Of a stretch of 64,000 bases of DNA, positions 22,801-34,800 are shown in pieces. A program made the translations under genes and the position numbers. The notes under the pieces are model-generated. The model was not told where the DNA came from and did not search any database. It was given only the letters and a program-made list of their open reading frames with translations. The stretch spans positions 100,860,566-100,924,565 of the forward strand of contig NC_060251.1 in the NCBI RefSeq assembly GCF_921293095.1, written 5' to 3'. This DNA is from Ischnura elegans. Lineage: Eukaryota; Arthropoda; Insecta; Odonata; Coenagrionidae. Positions within the stretch are counted from its first letter, which is position 1; each line of letters begins with the position of its first letter.

Positions 22801-25800
22801 CTAATTACAAAATTAAAGGTGACAAACAAAAGAAATATGAACAAGAGATATGAACATAAGAAAGTGAATATAAACAAGAAATATGAACATAAGAAAGTGA
22901 ATATAAACAAGAAATATGAGCATAAGAAAGTGAATATAAACAAGAAATATGAACATAAGAAAGTGAATATAAACAAGGAATATGAACATAAGAAAGTGAA
23001 TATAAACAAAAGAAATTTAACTTGGGGATAAGGAGGCATTCTTCAGAAACCCATATGTGCTGTGTTTGAACCTATTGACATTTGTACTGCTTCTTATTTG
23101 GGCTGGGAGAGAGTTCCATATTTGTGAGGCGGTTACTATGAATGATTTGTTCATATGTAGCGTGTGATGTTTTGGAATATGGAGGTCAATGTTATGATTT
23201 CGGGTTGGTATATCATGAACCTCAGATTTTCTAATGAATTTCTCATACAAGTATGGCGGGTAACCGGTCGTTAATATACTGAAGGCTAGAGTTATTATGT
23301 GAAGGGTGCGACGCTCTTTATTGTGACCAATCCGGTGTTCGCTCCGGCACTGCTAGCGCCAGCGGTCGGAATAGGAACAAGGAGCAGTTCACGAAACCTG
23401 GGGAAGACGAACGGAGAACGAGGAGTCAGACGGAGGAGGTGCACGCCGGCGGACGGGGAAGGTGCACGCGGACAGACGGAGAAGAGGCTTTTTTCACGGA
23501 AGAGTCGGCCTCACCTGGGGAACCACATCCCGGGATTTTGTTCTTGTCTTTCGTTTTTTCAGGCTTATAAGTCTGATTTTTTGTATTCAGTGTTCAATTT
23601 AATATATCCAAATTGAAAAGTGGAGTCTCTTTCATTCCACAATTTTTCTCACCAACGACCGGCAGGCAACCCACGAACCCAACCCGAGAGAGAGAGAGAG
23701 GAGTCTGGTTACATTTGGCGCCCAACTCGCGGCCGAAACCGGTACGTTTCTAAATCTTTATTTTGTGAAATCTTCTTTAATTTACTGTGAAAACGGCACG
23801 AAATTTTGGCTCATCGGTGGTGTAGGCACCAATTAGCATAGGATTTGAATGTCCCATCCAAATGCTACCTTTTTCCACGGCCCAAACCCATAACCTGTAG
23901 TGAAGTCTCCCTGACGGGCCTCTGGGAGTGAAGTAATTGTTTTACCTATCCTTTTTATTTTGGTGGGGTAAATTAGATTAGGCTGAGATTCGTGCGTAGT
24001 CGTGCCGTTCCGTTAGTGTTATTCAGTGCTGGCAATGGCCACGTATCGGGGAAGAAGGGAGGAATCATCGGACGATGATACTTTTAGTTCACCGCACCAA
24101 ATCAGTACGGCGTTAAAAAAGATGTCACTTGAAGACCACGTGTCTACCCCCGTGGTCACGGGCACGCGCGTCGAGGACGGGCAACAGGCCATCCACGCAC
24201 AAGGCGTAGACCGCGAACTAAAAGATTTACTCGTAAGTGTATTGAATAATCAGACCGCATTAATCCGGGGTATCAGGGATGAAGTGAAAAGAAGTTCTGA
24301 TAGAGTCACGTCCGAAATGGTCTCGCAAAGTGAGAGGTTGCACGGTATTAGCATGCGATTGAATGAGACGGACCGTGGGAATGTAGTAGAGGGAGAGAAT
24401 AGGAACGAGGTAGGACGGAATTTGAATCAGCCCTTATTTGTGCCTCCACCGAACTGTCTCTCTAGACCCACGTTTCGAGCCCGGCATTTTGAGCATCCCG
24501 TAAGTTTTATTCGCAAAGTTGAGGAATATATATGTTTTTATTCCATTCCTACGCGGCAAAGTGTGATTCTGGCAACAAATATGCTTGAGGGAGCCGCGAA
24601 AGACTGGGTAGATACGCTATATCCTCCGCTAGAAGATTTTCATGATTTCAAAACGGGGTTTTTGGAACGATTTTGGAATCGGGAAGCTCAATTTCAGCAT
24701 AAATTAAAGCTGTTAACTGGATCATTCGACATACATCGACATGGCCGAATGTCTGATTATTTTATGGAACAGGTTAGAGCTGCTAAACTTTGTGAACCGC
24801 CGATGGAGGACGACGAAATCATTTATTCTGTCGCAAGGCATTTCCACCCCACAATTCAAAATTTGATATACACGGCAGGAGAGTTGACCATTAATAAAAT
24901 GAGGGATCTCTTAAGCTATTATGATACCACAAGTGCAATGCAACGCGAGGGGCCACGTGGGTCGGACGGCCATCAGCCATATCGTGGATCACTTCAAACG
25001 AGCGAGGCTCATTCAAATCCATCCCGCAATTGGTATAATACGCGAATGGGCGAGGGTGCGAGGGGAAACAACCGTTTCACCGCTCGCGAGGACGACCCAA
25101 ACCGCCCGCGCGGTGAAATTGGGTGTGTTCCTCGGCAGAATGACATTTCAACACGGGATAGTGGCGTGAGGGACCCTGTAGATTTAAACTTAACCCGTTT
25201 GGATTGCCCAGATCCCCAATGCCAAACGATGACTTAAAGGCGGATCTACCAACCGTGCTATCTTTTCAGCTGGAGGGAGACCCCTACGATGATTTAATAT
25301 GGGAGAGAGAACGCGAACCTGAAGTGCTTAAATGTCCTACGATGGAAGTTGAATGCTATGGAACGAACGTAGAAGCTTTGTTAGACACGGGTAGTTCGAT
25401 CTCCGCAATATCAGAGGAGTTATGGGTGGAACTCTCGTCAAAAAGAAACGACATTCCTCTCTTTCCCATGTGTAAGTCGCACATAATTTGCGCGAACGGT
25501 AAAAAATCGATGCCGATTCGAAAACAGGTGTTACTCCCATTGCGGATTGAAAACCGAGAAATCGAAGTTGTTTGTTTAGTAATCAATCACTTGATACGAC
25601 CTTTAATTTTGGGAGTAGATTTTTTGTCCAAGTTTCGCGTTGGAATTGATTTCCAGGATAATGGGGTAGACATTAAAATCCCGTCTGACGAGTTCGCAGA
25701 AGCATGCGCCGTAAAAACTGCCGAATCATTTAAGGAAAAGCTCAACGTCATCCAAGACGAAGGGATGCCGCTGAATACGAAAAATCCGAAGCCTAGCGGG

Positions 25801-28800
25801 GACGACCGTGTTGAAGGAACGCTCAATGAACTCCTCGAGGAGTTCGAAAATCTATTTTCAGAAAAACCGGGGTTGGTTCCCAATGGTGAACGTGGAAATA
25901 AATTTGCATTTGTGGTAGTTGATGTTTTTTCGAAATATGTTCAGGTGTATCCCATCAACAAGCCCAATACCAACTCTTGTTTAAGGTGCCTTAAAGATAA
26001 GTACTTTGCATTGTGTGGTCGGCCTAAGTGTGTTCTTAGCGACCATGGGACGCAGTTCACAAGTGCCAAATGGAAGGACGAGTTGAAGGTCGTGGGAGTA
26101 GATGTTGCCTTTTCGTCTATACGCCACCCGCAATCGAACCCGTGTGAGCGGATAATGAGGGAGCTGTCGAGAGTTTTTAGAACGTATTGCAGCGATAATC
26201 ATGTGAATTGGCAAGCAGTGGTCCCGTTCATAAACAAATGGTTTAATGAAGTAACTCATGAGAGCACGGGTACAACCCCGTTTGCCTTGCATTTTGGCAG
26301 GCAACCGCGGCGCGATTTCAGCGAACTGTTAGTCATTCCAGAAACAAATGTTTTTACCCACGAGGCATTAGTCGCGTGTGCTTTCCGAAAATTGAAGGCC
26401 GCCGGTTCGAAAAGGAGAAACGCTCAAAGAGGGAGGACACACCGTTTTTGTGAGGGTGATCGCGTTTTATTGCGATGCCCAAGAGCCTCTGACACGAAGT
26501 TGAAGCTATTTCACAAGTTCTTTCACCTATACACTGGGCTATACAGAATTGCGCGCATTGTTGGTGGGAATGCAAGTGAACTTACAAATGAAGAAGGGGA
26601 TAAAATAGGGATTTTTAATTTTTACAATTTGAAACCGTACATCGTCGAGGAAAAATAAAACGAGAAGTTTATTTTTTTTTGCTATTACCCTCATGTTAAA
26701 GCATTTTTTTTAATTCCAGTGATCAACAAAAGAGTAAATTTATTTTGGTCTAGAAATTTCCCTTTTGTTGAGGGAGCCATGTGACCAATCCGGTGTTCGC
26801 TCCGGCACTGCTAGCGCCAGCGGTCGGAATAGGAACAAGGAGCAGTTCACGAAACCTGGGGAAGACGAACGGAGAACGAGGAGTCAGACGGAGGAGGTGC
26901 ACGCCGGCGGACGGGGAAGGTGCACGCGGACAGACGGAGAAGAGGCTTTTTTCACGGAAGAGTCGGCCTCACCTGGGGAACCACATCCCGGGATTTTGTT
27001 CTTGTCTTTCGTTTTTTCAGGCTTATAAGTCTGATTTTTTGTATTCAGTGTTCAATTTAATATATCCAAATTGAAAAGTGGAGTCTCTTTCATTCCACAA
27101 TTTTTCTCACCAACGACCGGCAGGCAACCCACGAACCCAACCCGAGAGAGAGAGAGAGGAGTCTGGTTACATTATACTTAAGCCAGTTGAGGTGATTGTA
27201 ATAGTTACTGAAATGGTCCCATTTTTTTAAATCGTAAATAAACCTTACCTTAATAAATTTATGATTCATATGTATTTACTATCATTTTAGAATCATTCAT
27301 TTATAAACAAAAGTCATACGTTTCAACAAAGTTTCGCGTATTTATTTGTGCATCGTCAGGCCATCGATGCTTTGTGCATCAAGGAGAAATGTGAAGGAGA
27401 AGAAATACGTTGGCGTAAAAAGATTGGCGGATGGGAGAATTGAGTGGAGAGCTGCGTCAAGCCAATCTTACCATTGTTGACCAATAGTGATGAAGATACC
27501 ATAAATAATATTATTACCGATTGGAAAAATATTAATTCCCCATGACCGTACTCTTTGCTGGGCAAAATAAGGGCGGCGTGGGAAACACTTCCCAAGCAGG
27601 CCTCCTCGAAGGAGAATGTTCATGAAGTTTGAAATCTTAGCAGTAGAATGCCCAGATGGGCCAATTTACCATTGAAATTCATTGTACCTCCCAAAACCCG
27701 TCAGAGGGAAGTGATAGGTATTCACAAATTTGTGGAAGCTAGTTTCCCAAACCACAATAGAAATTGTGGAACAACTACAATTTTTATCCTAATTAAATTT
27801 TCTACTACCCTACCAAATGCTTTAAAGGCAGTATCAATAAATGAACTGGGAAGGAATCAAGTATTTTGAGTAAAATATGCAAACATGGTCATGTTGGGTC
27901 AAGTTGACCCACCCGGTCAAAATAGGGTGTGAGGATTGGTCGGGCATGCTAGTGTTAAGCCAAGTAATGACCGTTGATGGACTATGGTGAACGGGTGGAG
28001 GCATTTGGTCGAACTTCCGGGGGCGGGGGAGGTTTGGAGCCAATAGTGGGGAAGGGTCGGGTGTTGCGAGGGGGCGTGAGGAGGAGTTGGAGTGGGGGTG
28101 GCGGAATGACGTTGAAATGTGTGGGGAGGGGGGAGGGAAAGTTATGGAGTGGGTGGAAGAGAGCCGTTACTACGAGTATATGTTTTGTTACGAGTATAAG
28201 TTTGACATGAAGGAAAAAAGGCAAGATGTGACCCGCCCTTGGTCACTGTTCATGGTGTTGTTGGATGTGGATAGATTCTTAGAAGTCTAATGAATGATCT
28301 GGTGCATGTTTAAGTTGGGTGATATCATTGATGGTGATTGAATGAGCGTACGACCGAAATATTACTACCACTACTACTGTTTCTAAGAAGAGCTCCGATG
28401 TTATTGATAAACCAGTGTACTCACTCAGTGTGATGTTGCTGTCGCCCCTTCCGGTAATTGGCAAAAGAAGCAACCTTCCACTCATGTCATACTTTCCCAC
28501 GATGCTGTATCTTGGCAACCACACCTTGAATCTTAGCTCGTAGTTCTTTGGACGGGCGCTAGAAGATAAAACGTGTGTTAGCACTATCAAACAATCCTCC
28601 ATCCCCTAATTGATGTAGGGGATCGAGGATTGTTGCTTGCATTCTTTTTTTCCGTTTTTTGTGGAGATAGTATTGTTTTTTATTAAGAAACTTTTGATTG
28701 GCACTCGGTGCTTCGAGCAATTGGAAGAATTGAGTGAAGTAGAATCGCCTAAAATGCTAAATATTACAGCCAACCCTTTCATTGTTTTGTGCCACATGAT

Positions 28801-31800
28801 TAATTGTGTTTACTGATGGGATTTTTGTTATCTTGCGGAAAATATCATGAGGTAGGAATTACATTATTGTTAATAAATATGTAAAAGTCGTATAAAAACC
28901 TATGGCAGACCCCAAGAATCCCCCCTCATTGTTCTGCCTTATCTAGCATTTTTTTATTCACAAACCTCGTAAAATAGCTCATATTGACTGTTTTATATCG
29001 GTATATTCAACAAATGCACGTACACGAACAACCATGCCCTGGATAGGGGAAACCTACCCTGGCGGGACACGAACCCGCGACCTCTTGTAAGACTGGCGAG
29101 GACTTTACCCGCCGCCACCGAGGCCGGCAAATGATCATTTATGTCATGTTTCGCTACGCTTATCTGGAAGATAGTTGATATGAATAGTGTTGGTGTTGAT
29201 CAGGACTAATTTTTTTGTGTTGTATAGAAAGCTTTTTATTCTTCGCTTGCATTTTAATAAGAATATTTAAATGTACAAATGACCCAAACCGTCGACTCAC
29301 CACATGAATAAAATCCTACCCGAATATTTTTGTGGCTTTTGTTTAAAATTTTAATGTTATCAACTTTGTTTTCTTAAAGACCAAATATCTTGGTGCATTA
29401 TGTGTACGCGAGGATTTAGACCCCCTAAACCTCTGTTTTACTTTATGTGTTTGTATTCTATATCTAATAATAATTTATTTACTCCTAAATTTTGATTTTT
29501 ACAGCTGAATACAAGATAACAAAGAGGAGCTTTAGGTGGTCTCCAAGGTCATAGGACCAGAATTGAGCCACCATCAAATAACAAAAGTGTATGCCAATAA
29601 AAGAGAATAATAATGCAGTAAATAATACCTGAGTGTTTTAAAGAAATGACATCAAAGTATATTTTCAATTATTTCTTGTGAGAAAAGCCAGTCTTTGGCA
29701 AGTCTTAACATTTTATATGGTGATTTAATTTTTTTTAATTTTAGCGGGCAGTAAATAAAATAACTTTGGCCCCAGGTACAGAAAACAATGTTTATGGATA
29801 ACGTGTATAATGTTGACCTTGGTCTGTTTGTTACTACACACTTCACTTGTTAATGTATGTACTTAATTTGTATCATGTATATTGTGTAACATGTAGTGCC
29901 ATTACTCCCTCATGCATGAGTCCCTTCTCCACCGTCGCAATCGCACTCCTCAGCTTCCTCACCGTAGTTGTGTAATTTCAATTGACGTCTTCCTACTCTA
30001 CCCAAACCACATCGCTCTCCGCGTCCTTACATTCCACGCCGCGCCGTGCGCATTGTCAGTGCGCAGGAATATGCCGCACTGTAGTGAAACGCATTTAAAC
30101 GAAAATTTTATCTGGAAAGTACTTTTCCTTTCATCGTGAAAGTTGCTAAGCGTATCGAACGTACCTTGGCACGAAGCGTTTTAGTACATAAAGGTGATAG
30201 TGTATTGAGCTTAGGGGAAACTTGTAAGGCAAGGCTATCATTTAGTGTCATCAAATAGTAGAATTTTTATGGTAGGTCACACATTCACGGTATTTCCTTT
30301 TTCAAATAATATATTTCATTTAACACTCCGGGAGTGGCGCACCTTTTTGTAACTTGGCTAGTGGCGCGCGGTCTGTGAGACCGCAAATTTTGTACAGGAT
30401 TTATAGAAGTAGTTTATTGTTTTTCATCATTATTTATTTTTCTAGAGGTTTTGTTTATCCATTTTTTCACTATTTAGATTGCTTTTTAGTTAAAATTATT
30501 TTTCTTTTTGAAGAAAATAAAAACAAATTCAATCTTCCGCGAAAAGTGAAATGCATAAATTTTTTAAGCGATAATAATATTTAATATTTTTAATAAAAGC
30601 ATTGTATAATTCTCAGTAAAACATAATACAGACTCAAGCATACACAGTGTTACAAAAAAATTCAGCTTTACATCTTTCAATAATTTGGTTAGACATACAG
30701 GCACTAATATGTAAATTTATCCAACCATTGAATAAATTGACAGCTATATTTTTACAAGTACAAATGAAAAAAATACAAATACAAAATATTTTGGAAGGAC
30801 AAATTATTTCAATATACTACTTTTTTGTATCAAATCCGACTACGTGGGATATGCATTAACTTTCACTCGTGAATGTCGTCAGAATTTATGTTCCCTATCA
30901 CACAGTTATTACAAACAGAGTTTATATGCTCAAGGCACATGAATTTTCTGCATAAGTGGCATGCGTATCGAGTCTTTCTATTTTTGGAACGGTCGCAGAA
31001 ACTACAACGTCCAGAAACTCGGAGTGCTGACACTGAATCCTGCTCAGGAGGAATTTTCAGCATGGTTTGTATTCGTAGTCGTATAAGTTTTGGAATATTT
31101 AGGCATGCCTGTCGATAACGAAGTTGATTGTCCATAAGTTTATAGGCCAATTCTTCAATATATATACCCTTCTCAAAATATTTTTATTGCTGTTAGCCTC
31201 AAATATAATCTGTGAGTTTATGGTAGCCACATTTAGAAGAGTGTAAAAAATCACAACTGGCCAACGATTTGTGTTTCTTTGACAGTTATATGAACTGCAC
31301 ATTTTATCTACAATGTCAACTCCTATTTTTCCTCGGTTGTAATCCATGATAATGGCTGGCTTATTTGTTTTTGAATCTATTTTTTTATCATGGTGAATAC
31401 TTGACAACAAAAGAACTGCCTTATTCCGTTTGGGAACATAGGAAACCAGAGTAATTTCATTATGAAAACCAAACAATGAAGAATGCACTGCGCGATCTCG
31501 AGAATTGAGAAACTCAACAGGAACCTGTCTTTTGTTTTTCCGCAATGTTCCAATCATTGTTGTCTTATGTTCAGAGAGCATAGTAGTCATCAATTCAAAA
31601 CTGGTAAACCAATTATCTGTTACTACATTTCTGCCTGAACCTAAGATGCAATTACAAAGACGAGGAACCAAATCAATAGGTTTGTTGCTGCATCTGTATG
31701 GCCCTTCAGGTTGTGTGCCGACGTAAACCTCCATGTTCATCACATAAAAAGTTTCAGCGCATGCAGCTGCTTCTATTTTGGTGCCGTATTTATTTGGTTT

Positions 31801-34800
31801 ACTTGGGATAAACTGCCTAAAACGACATTTTCCCCTAAATGCTGGGAGCATCTCATCCACTGTGACCGTTGGTGAAACTGTAAAACCCATCTGGCATTTG
31901 GAAACAAAATTATCAAACACTTGCCTGATTGGAGAGAGCTTGTCAGATTTGAGTCTATCTACTCTCGTTGTTTTGTCATCAAATCGAAGGCATCGAAGCA
32001 GAAATCTAAATCTGAATTCACTAGTGAGGAGTCTACAAACTTCAATAGAGGATCCATTGGTTTTGAACAAATCTTTGGCGTTCATGCGACTACATTTTCT
32101 AATCCCACATAGAAGTAGCAAACCAATCAATCCTTCTATTTCGCATGCATTTGTTTCATAGGCATATCTCTCTCTCTTGTAGTTACTTTTTATAGACCTT
32201 ATGTGCTGATTGGTACATTTTACAATTATTTCAATGATTTCATTGCTTACAAAATACCTCCAGCATTCCTCGACGGTTTTCAAGTTTCGAGTTTCTGGTG
32301 TGACTGATGGCATTGTAGTTCTGATTATGTCACACTTTCTTGCTCGAGAAAGGAGTGGAGGGTCGCCTCTCCAAGGTGTGCCATCCTTTCCCTTGTACTG
32401 CTGGCCTTGAGTCCCGTCGTCGTTTGATGCTTCGTGGCCATCCAGATCAGAATCGCTGAATTCCTGCTCTGTGTCTGTAACATCGTCCTGGGTATCAACA
32501 TGATCCTCCTCATTTTCATCTGCCGAATCATCACCTTCCTCTTCAACTTCCTCTAAATATCGCTGGATCCTTCTCTCCGCTTTCTCGTAATTCATCCCTA
32601 CTTGAGAACAATCAACGTGGAATATATTATTTTTCTCATTGTAAATCCTGTTACATGGGCATGAGAATACAAGCAAATGAGATTGAGAACTAATTCAAAA
32701 TACCTGCAATATTTTGGACGCCTTCCAAAAAACAGGTTATGTGGGTATCCGAGACAGCAGCGCATTCATGCAAAGTTTACAAGGTTCAGCGTAGAATTTA
32801 CTCCCTTCCACTCAACACTGTAAGTTATCAAAAAACGTTCAAAATATAAAATGTATAATTCTAAACCTCATCAAGACACAATAATAAAAAAATTCTAATA
32901 GTGAAGGTAATTTACCAGCAGAATGATGGGCGACACAGCAAAAGTCAATTCAGCGGGTACCTGATGAGGGTGCTACTCTCGTGTAGCGTGTGTATTCAAT
33001 GAAAACCCACCGTGGAACGACTAGCAAGCCTCGAACAGCGCACAGAAGAACACATGACTGCCGTAATCAAATGGATACAAAGTAATGAAACGGAGAAAGA
33101 GCACTATGGCAATTACGGCGTCAGGCAGTCGAAGAATGCCATAAGAAGTGGCGCGGGTCTCTGAGACCGCAACTATGTTTTATGCTCGAAGTATACATTT
33201 TAGGCTAAATCTCTCTAACCAACAGGAAAGAGGTTCCCAAGATAGACAAAGTAACGAAAGGATATCCACATTTGTTTTCTAACAAAAAAGTTGTAGACCG
33301 TAAAGCAGGTGCGCGGTCTCAGAGACCGCGCGCCACTCCCGGAGTGTTAACTGCGTTTTCATTCATTCAGTGTATAGTTTGCTCCTCATTACGATCCATG
33401 TAATTGCTATCTTTTATTATGCCCTTTCTTTTATAGTGCGTTAAGTATTAAGAATCATGGAAGAGACTATTGTAAGGGTGAATGGAAAGAGATCCGGGAA
33501 GTGAGTCCAATTCTATTAATGGTACCATTATTTTCATTTAAAACATCATGGAGACTGCTACGCAAACAAAACATTCAGAAGTTTTCTAAGAAGTAATTAC
33601 AAAAATTCCTAAGTAGACAATAATCCCAAAGTAAAAAACTATCCCCTTAGCCGGAGGCCGTTAAGCCGGAGAATAGTGTTTCACAGACGTTTACCCAGGG
33701 ACACTCTTGAATAATTGCCAAGAGTGTCCCGCAGTGAAGAGTACTAAAGAATCCTTATCCATTGTCCTGAGAACTAAGCACTAGAATTGATTCAACCAGT
33801 GCTCGTCGTATCCAAGCATTGCGAGGCTCTGTAACTTCGGTAACCCATACTCCGTGAGGCGCGCCACTTGCGGCTAGCGAAAGAAACAAGGTTCCGCTGG
33901 AGCCATGGGTGCCTCGGAGCCCCGTTCTGCCGTTCGGTCACGACGTGCCTGTGTCAAAAGAATAGCTCATACAAAATAAATCTCAGAATATTGGTAATGA
34001 TTCCATTTTACTCAAGATCATTGTGGTAAGATCACAGAAATTGTGGAAGAAGTGCAAGAAACTTTTTCGTTGACTTATATATAGACTTATAGAAACCTTA
34101 GCCTTGTAATCTTCACCACTTTCTTCATTTCTATACCTGATCAAGTAAAATCTATGTCATGCCAGTGTTAACATGACAATACTCCGGACTCATACTATTA
34201 TCAAATGCTAATAACTTGGCATTTGATGGTAGCACGAGTTGCCGACTCCTTGGTCAGGTTAAGTAATAAAATAGCGTGAAAATTACTTCTTATCAGTAAA
34301 TGGATAAGTAAGCGTATAATCACTGATAAAATTCCATGAGACCGGTCTATGACGTTTGGTTAATTACTTTCATTGTAGTGGCTTACATTAATTCATTATT
34401 TAACTGTAACCTTCTCTTGGTATAATTTACCGGTGTACTAGTTAGGTAGTGCACCTAAAGTTTACTGTCGTAGTTAAAATCTGCGACATATTTCTGATTT
34501 TTACAAAATGCACCCAGGTAAGACTGGAACCTGTGATCCAGGTATTAGTGGTCTAATATTTATAATCATTGCACCCGAGGCCCACAACTAGTATAGTTAA
34601 TACGGTAACCCTTTTAATGCACAGCAACATTTTTGTCCTGATCCCTTAGGCCCGATCAAATTACATTTCAGCTAAACCAAACGTCATGAAACCCGTGGTC
34701 ATGGTTTTTTATGGCTTATAGGAAAGAAATCAGAAGTAGTTAGGACCCGATTGAATGTACTTTATGCAAAATTTGAATATGTGAGAGTATACTGAGCTTA

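Larger units (their letters stand above)
23322..27171 (+). mobile_element. young Ty3/gypsy-type LTR retrotransposon lacking RT and RNase H
   Basis: Two 392-bp LTRs that appear identical by direct reading (23322-23713 and 26780-27171), each TG...CA, flanked by a 4-bp duplication TTAT (23318-23321 and 27172-27175). The 3' LTR is preceded by a weak purine tract. After the 5' LTR comes tttggcgcccaactcgcggc, a primer-binding-site candidate. The interior has gag (24035-25237) and a fused protease-integrase frame (to 26658), both uninterrupted, but no reverse transcriptase or RNase H. The element is 3.85 kb, inserted into a LINE in intron 4 of the takeout-like gene, in the opposite orientation to the gene. 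Matching LTRs mean a very recent insertion, so RT was presumably supplied by a related full-length element. Confidence 0.95.

Noticed and set aside
22819-23039. Lysine/asparagine-rich repeat protein on plus and phenylalanine/leucine-rich protein on minus
   Set aside because: Both are translations of the 33-bp tandem repeat, which is stop-free in these frames.
23299-23616. 105-codon plus-strand ORF repeated at 26781-27074
   Set aside because: Both lie inside the two LTRs, which is the only reason they match. LTR sequence, not a gene.
32325-32546. Basic 73-codon minus-strand ORF
   Set aside because: Alternate frame of the piggyBac transposase acidic N-terminus.
31099-32676. Start of the piggyBac transposase at 32676
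   Set aside because: The frame is open there but the first codon is not ATG and the extra 27 residues are unlike the family; the ATG at 32595 begins the conserved KAERRIQ.LLEE-type N-terminus.
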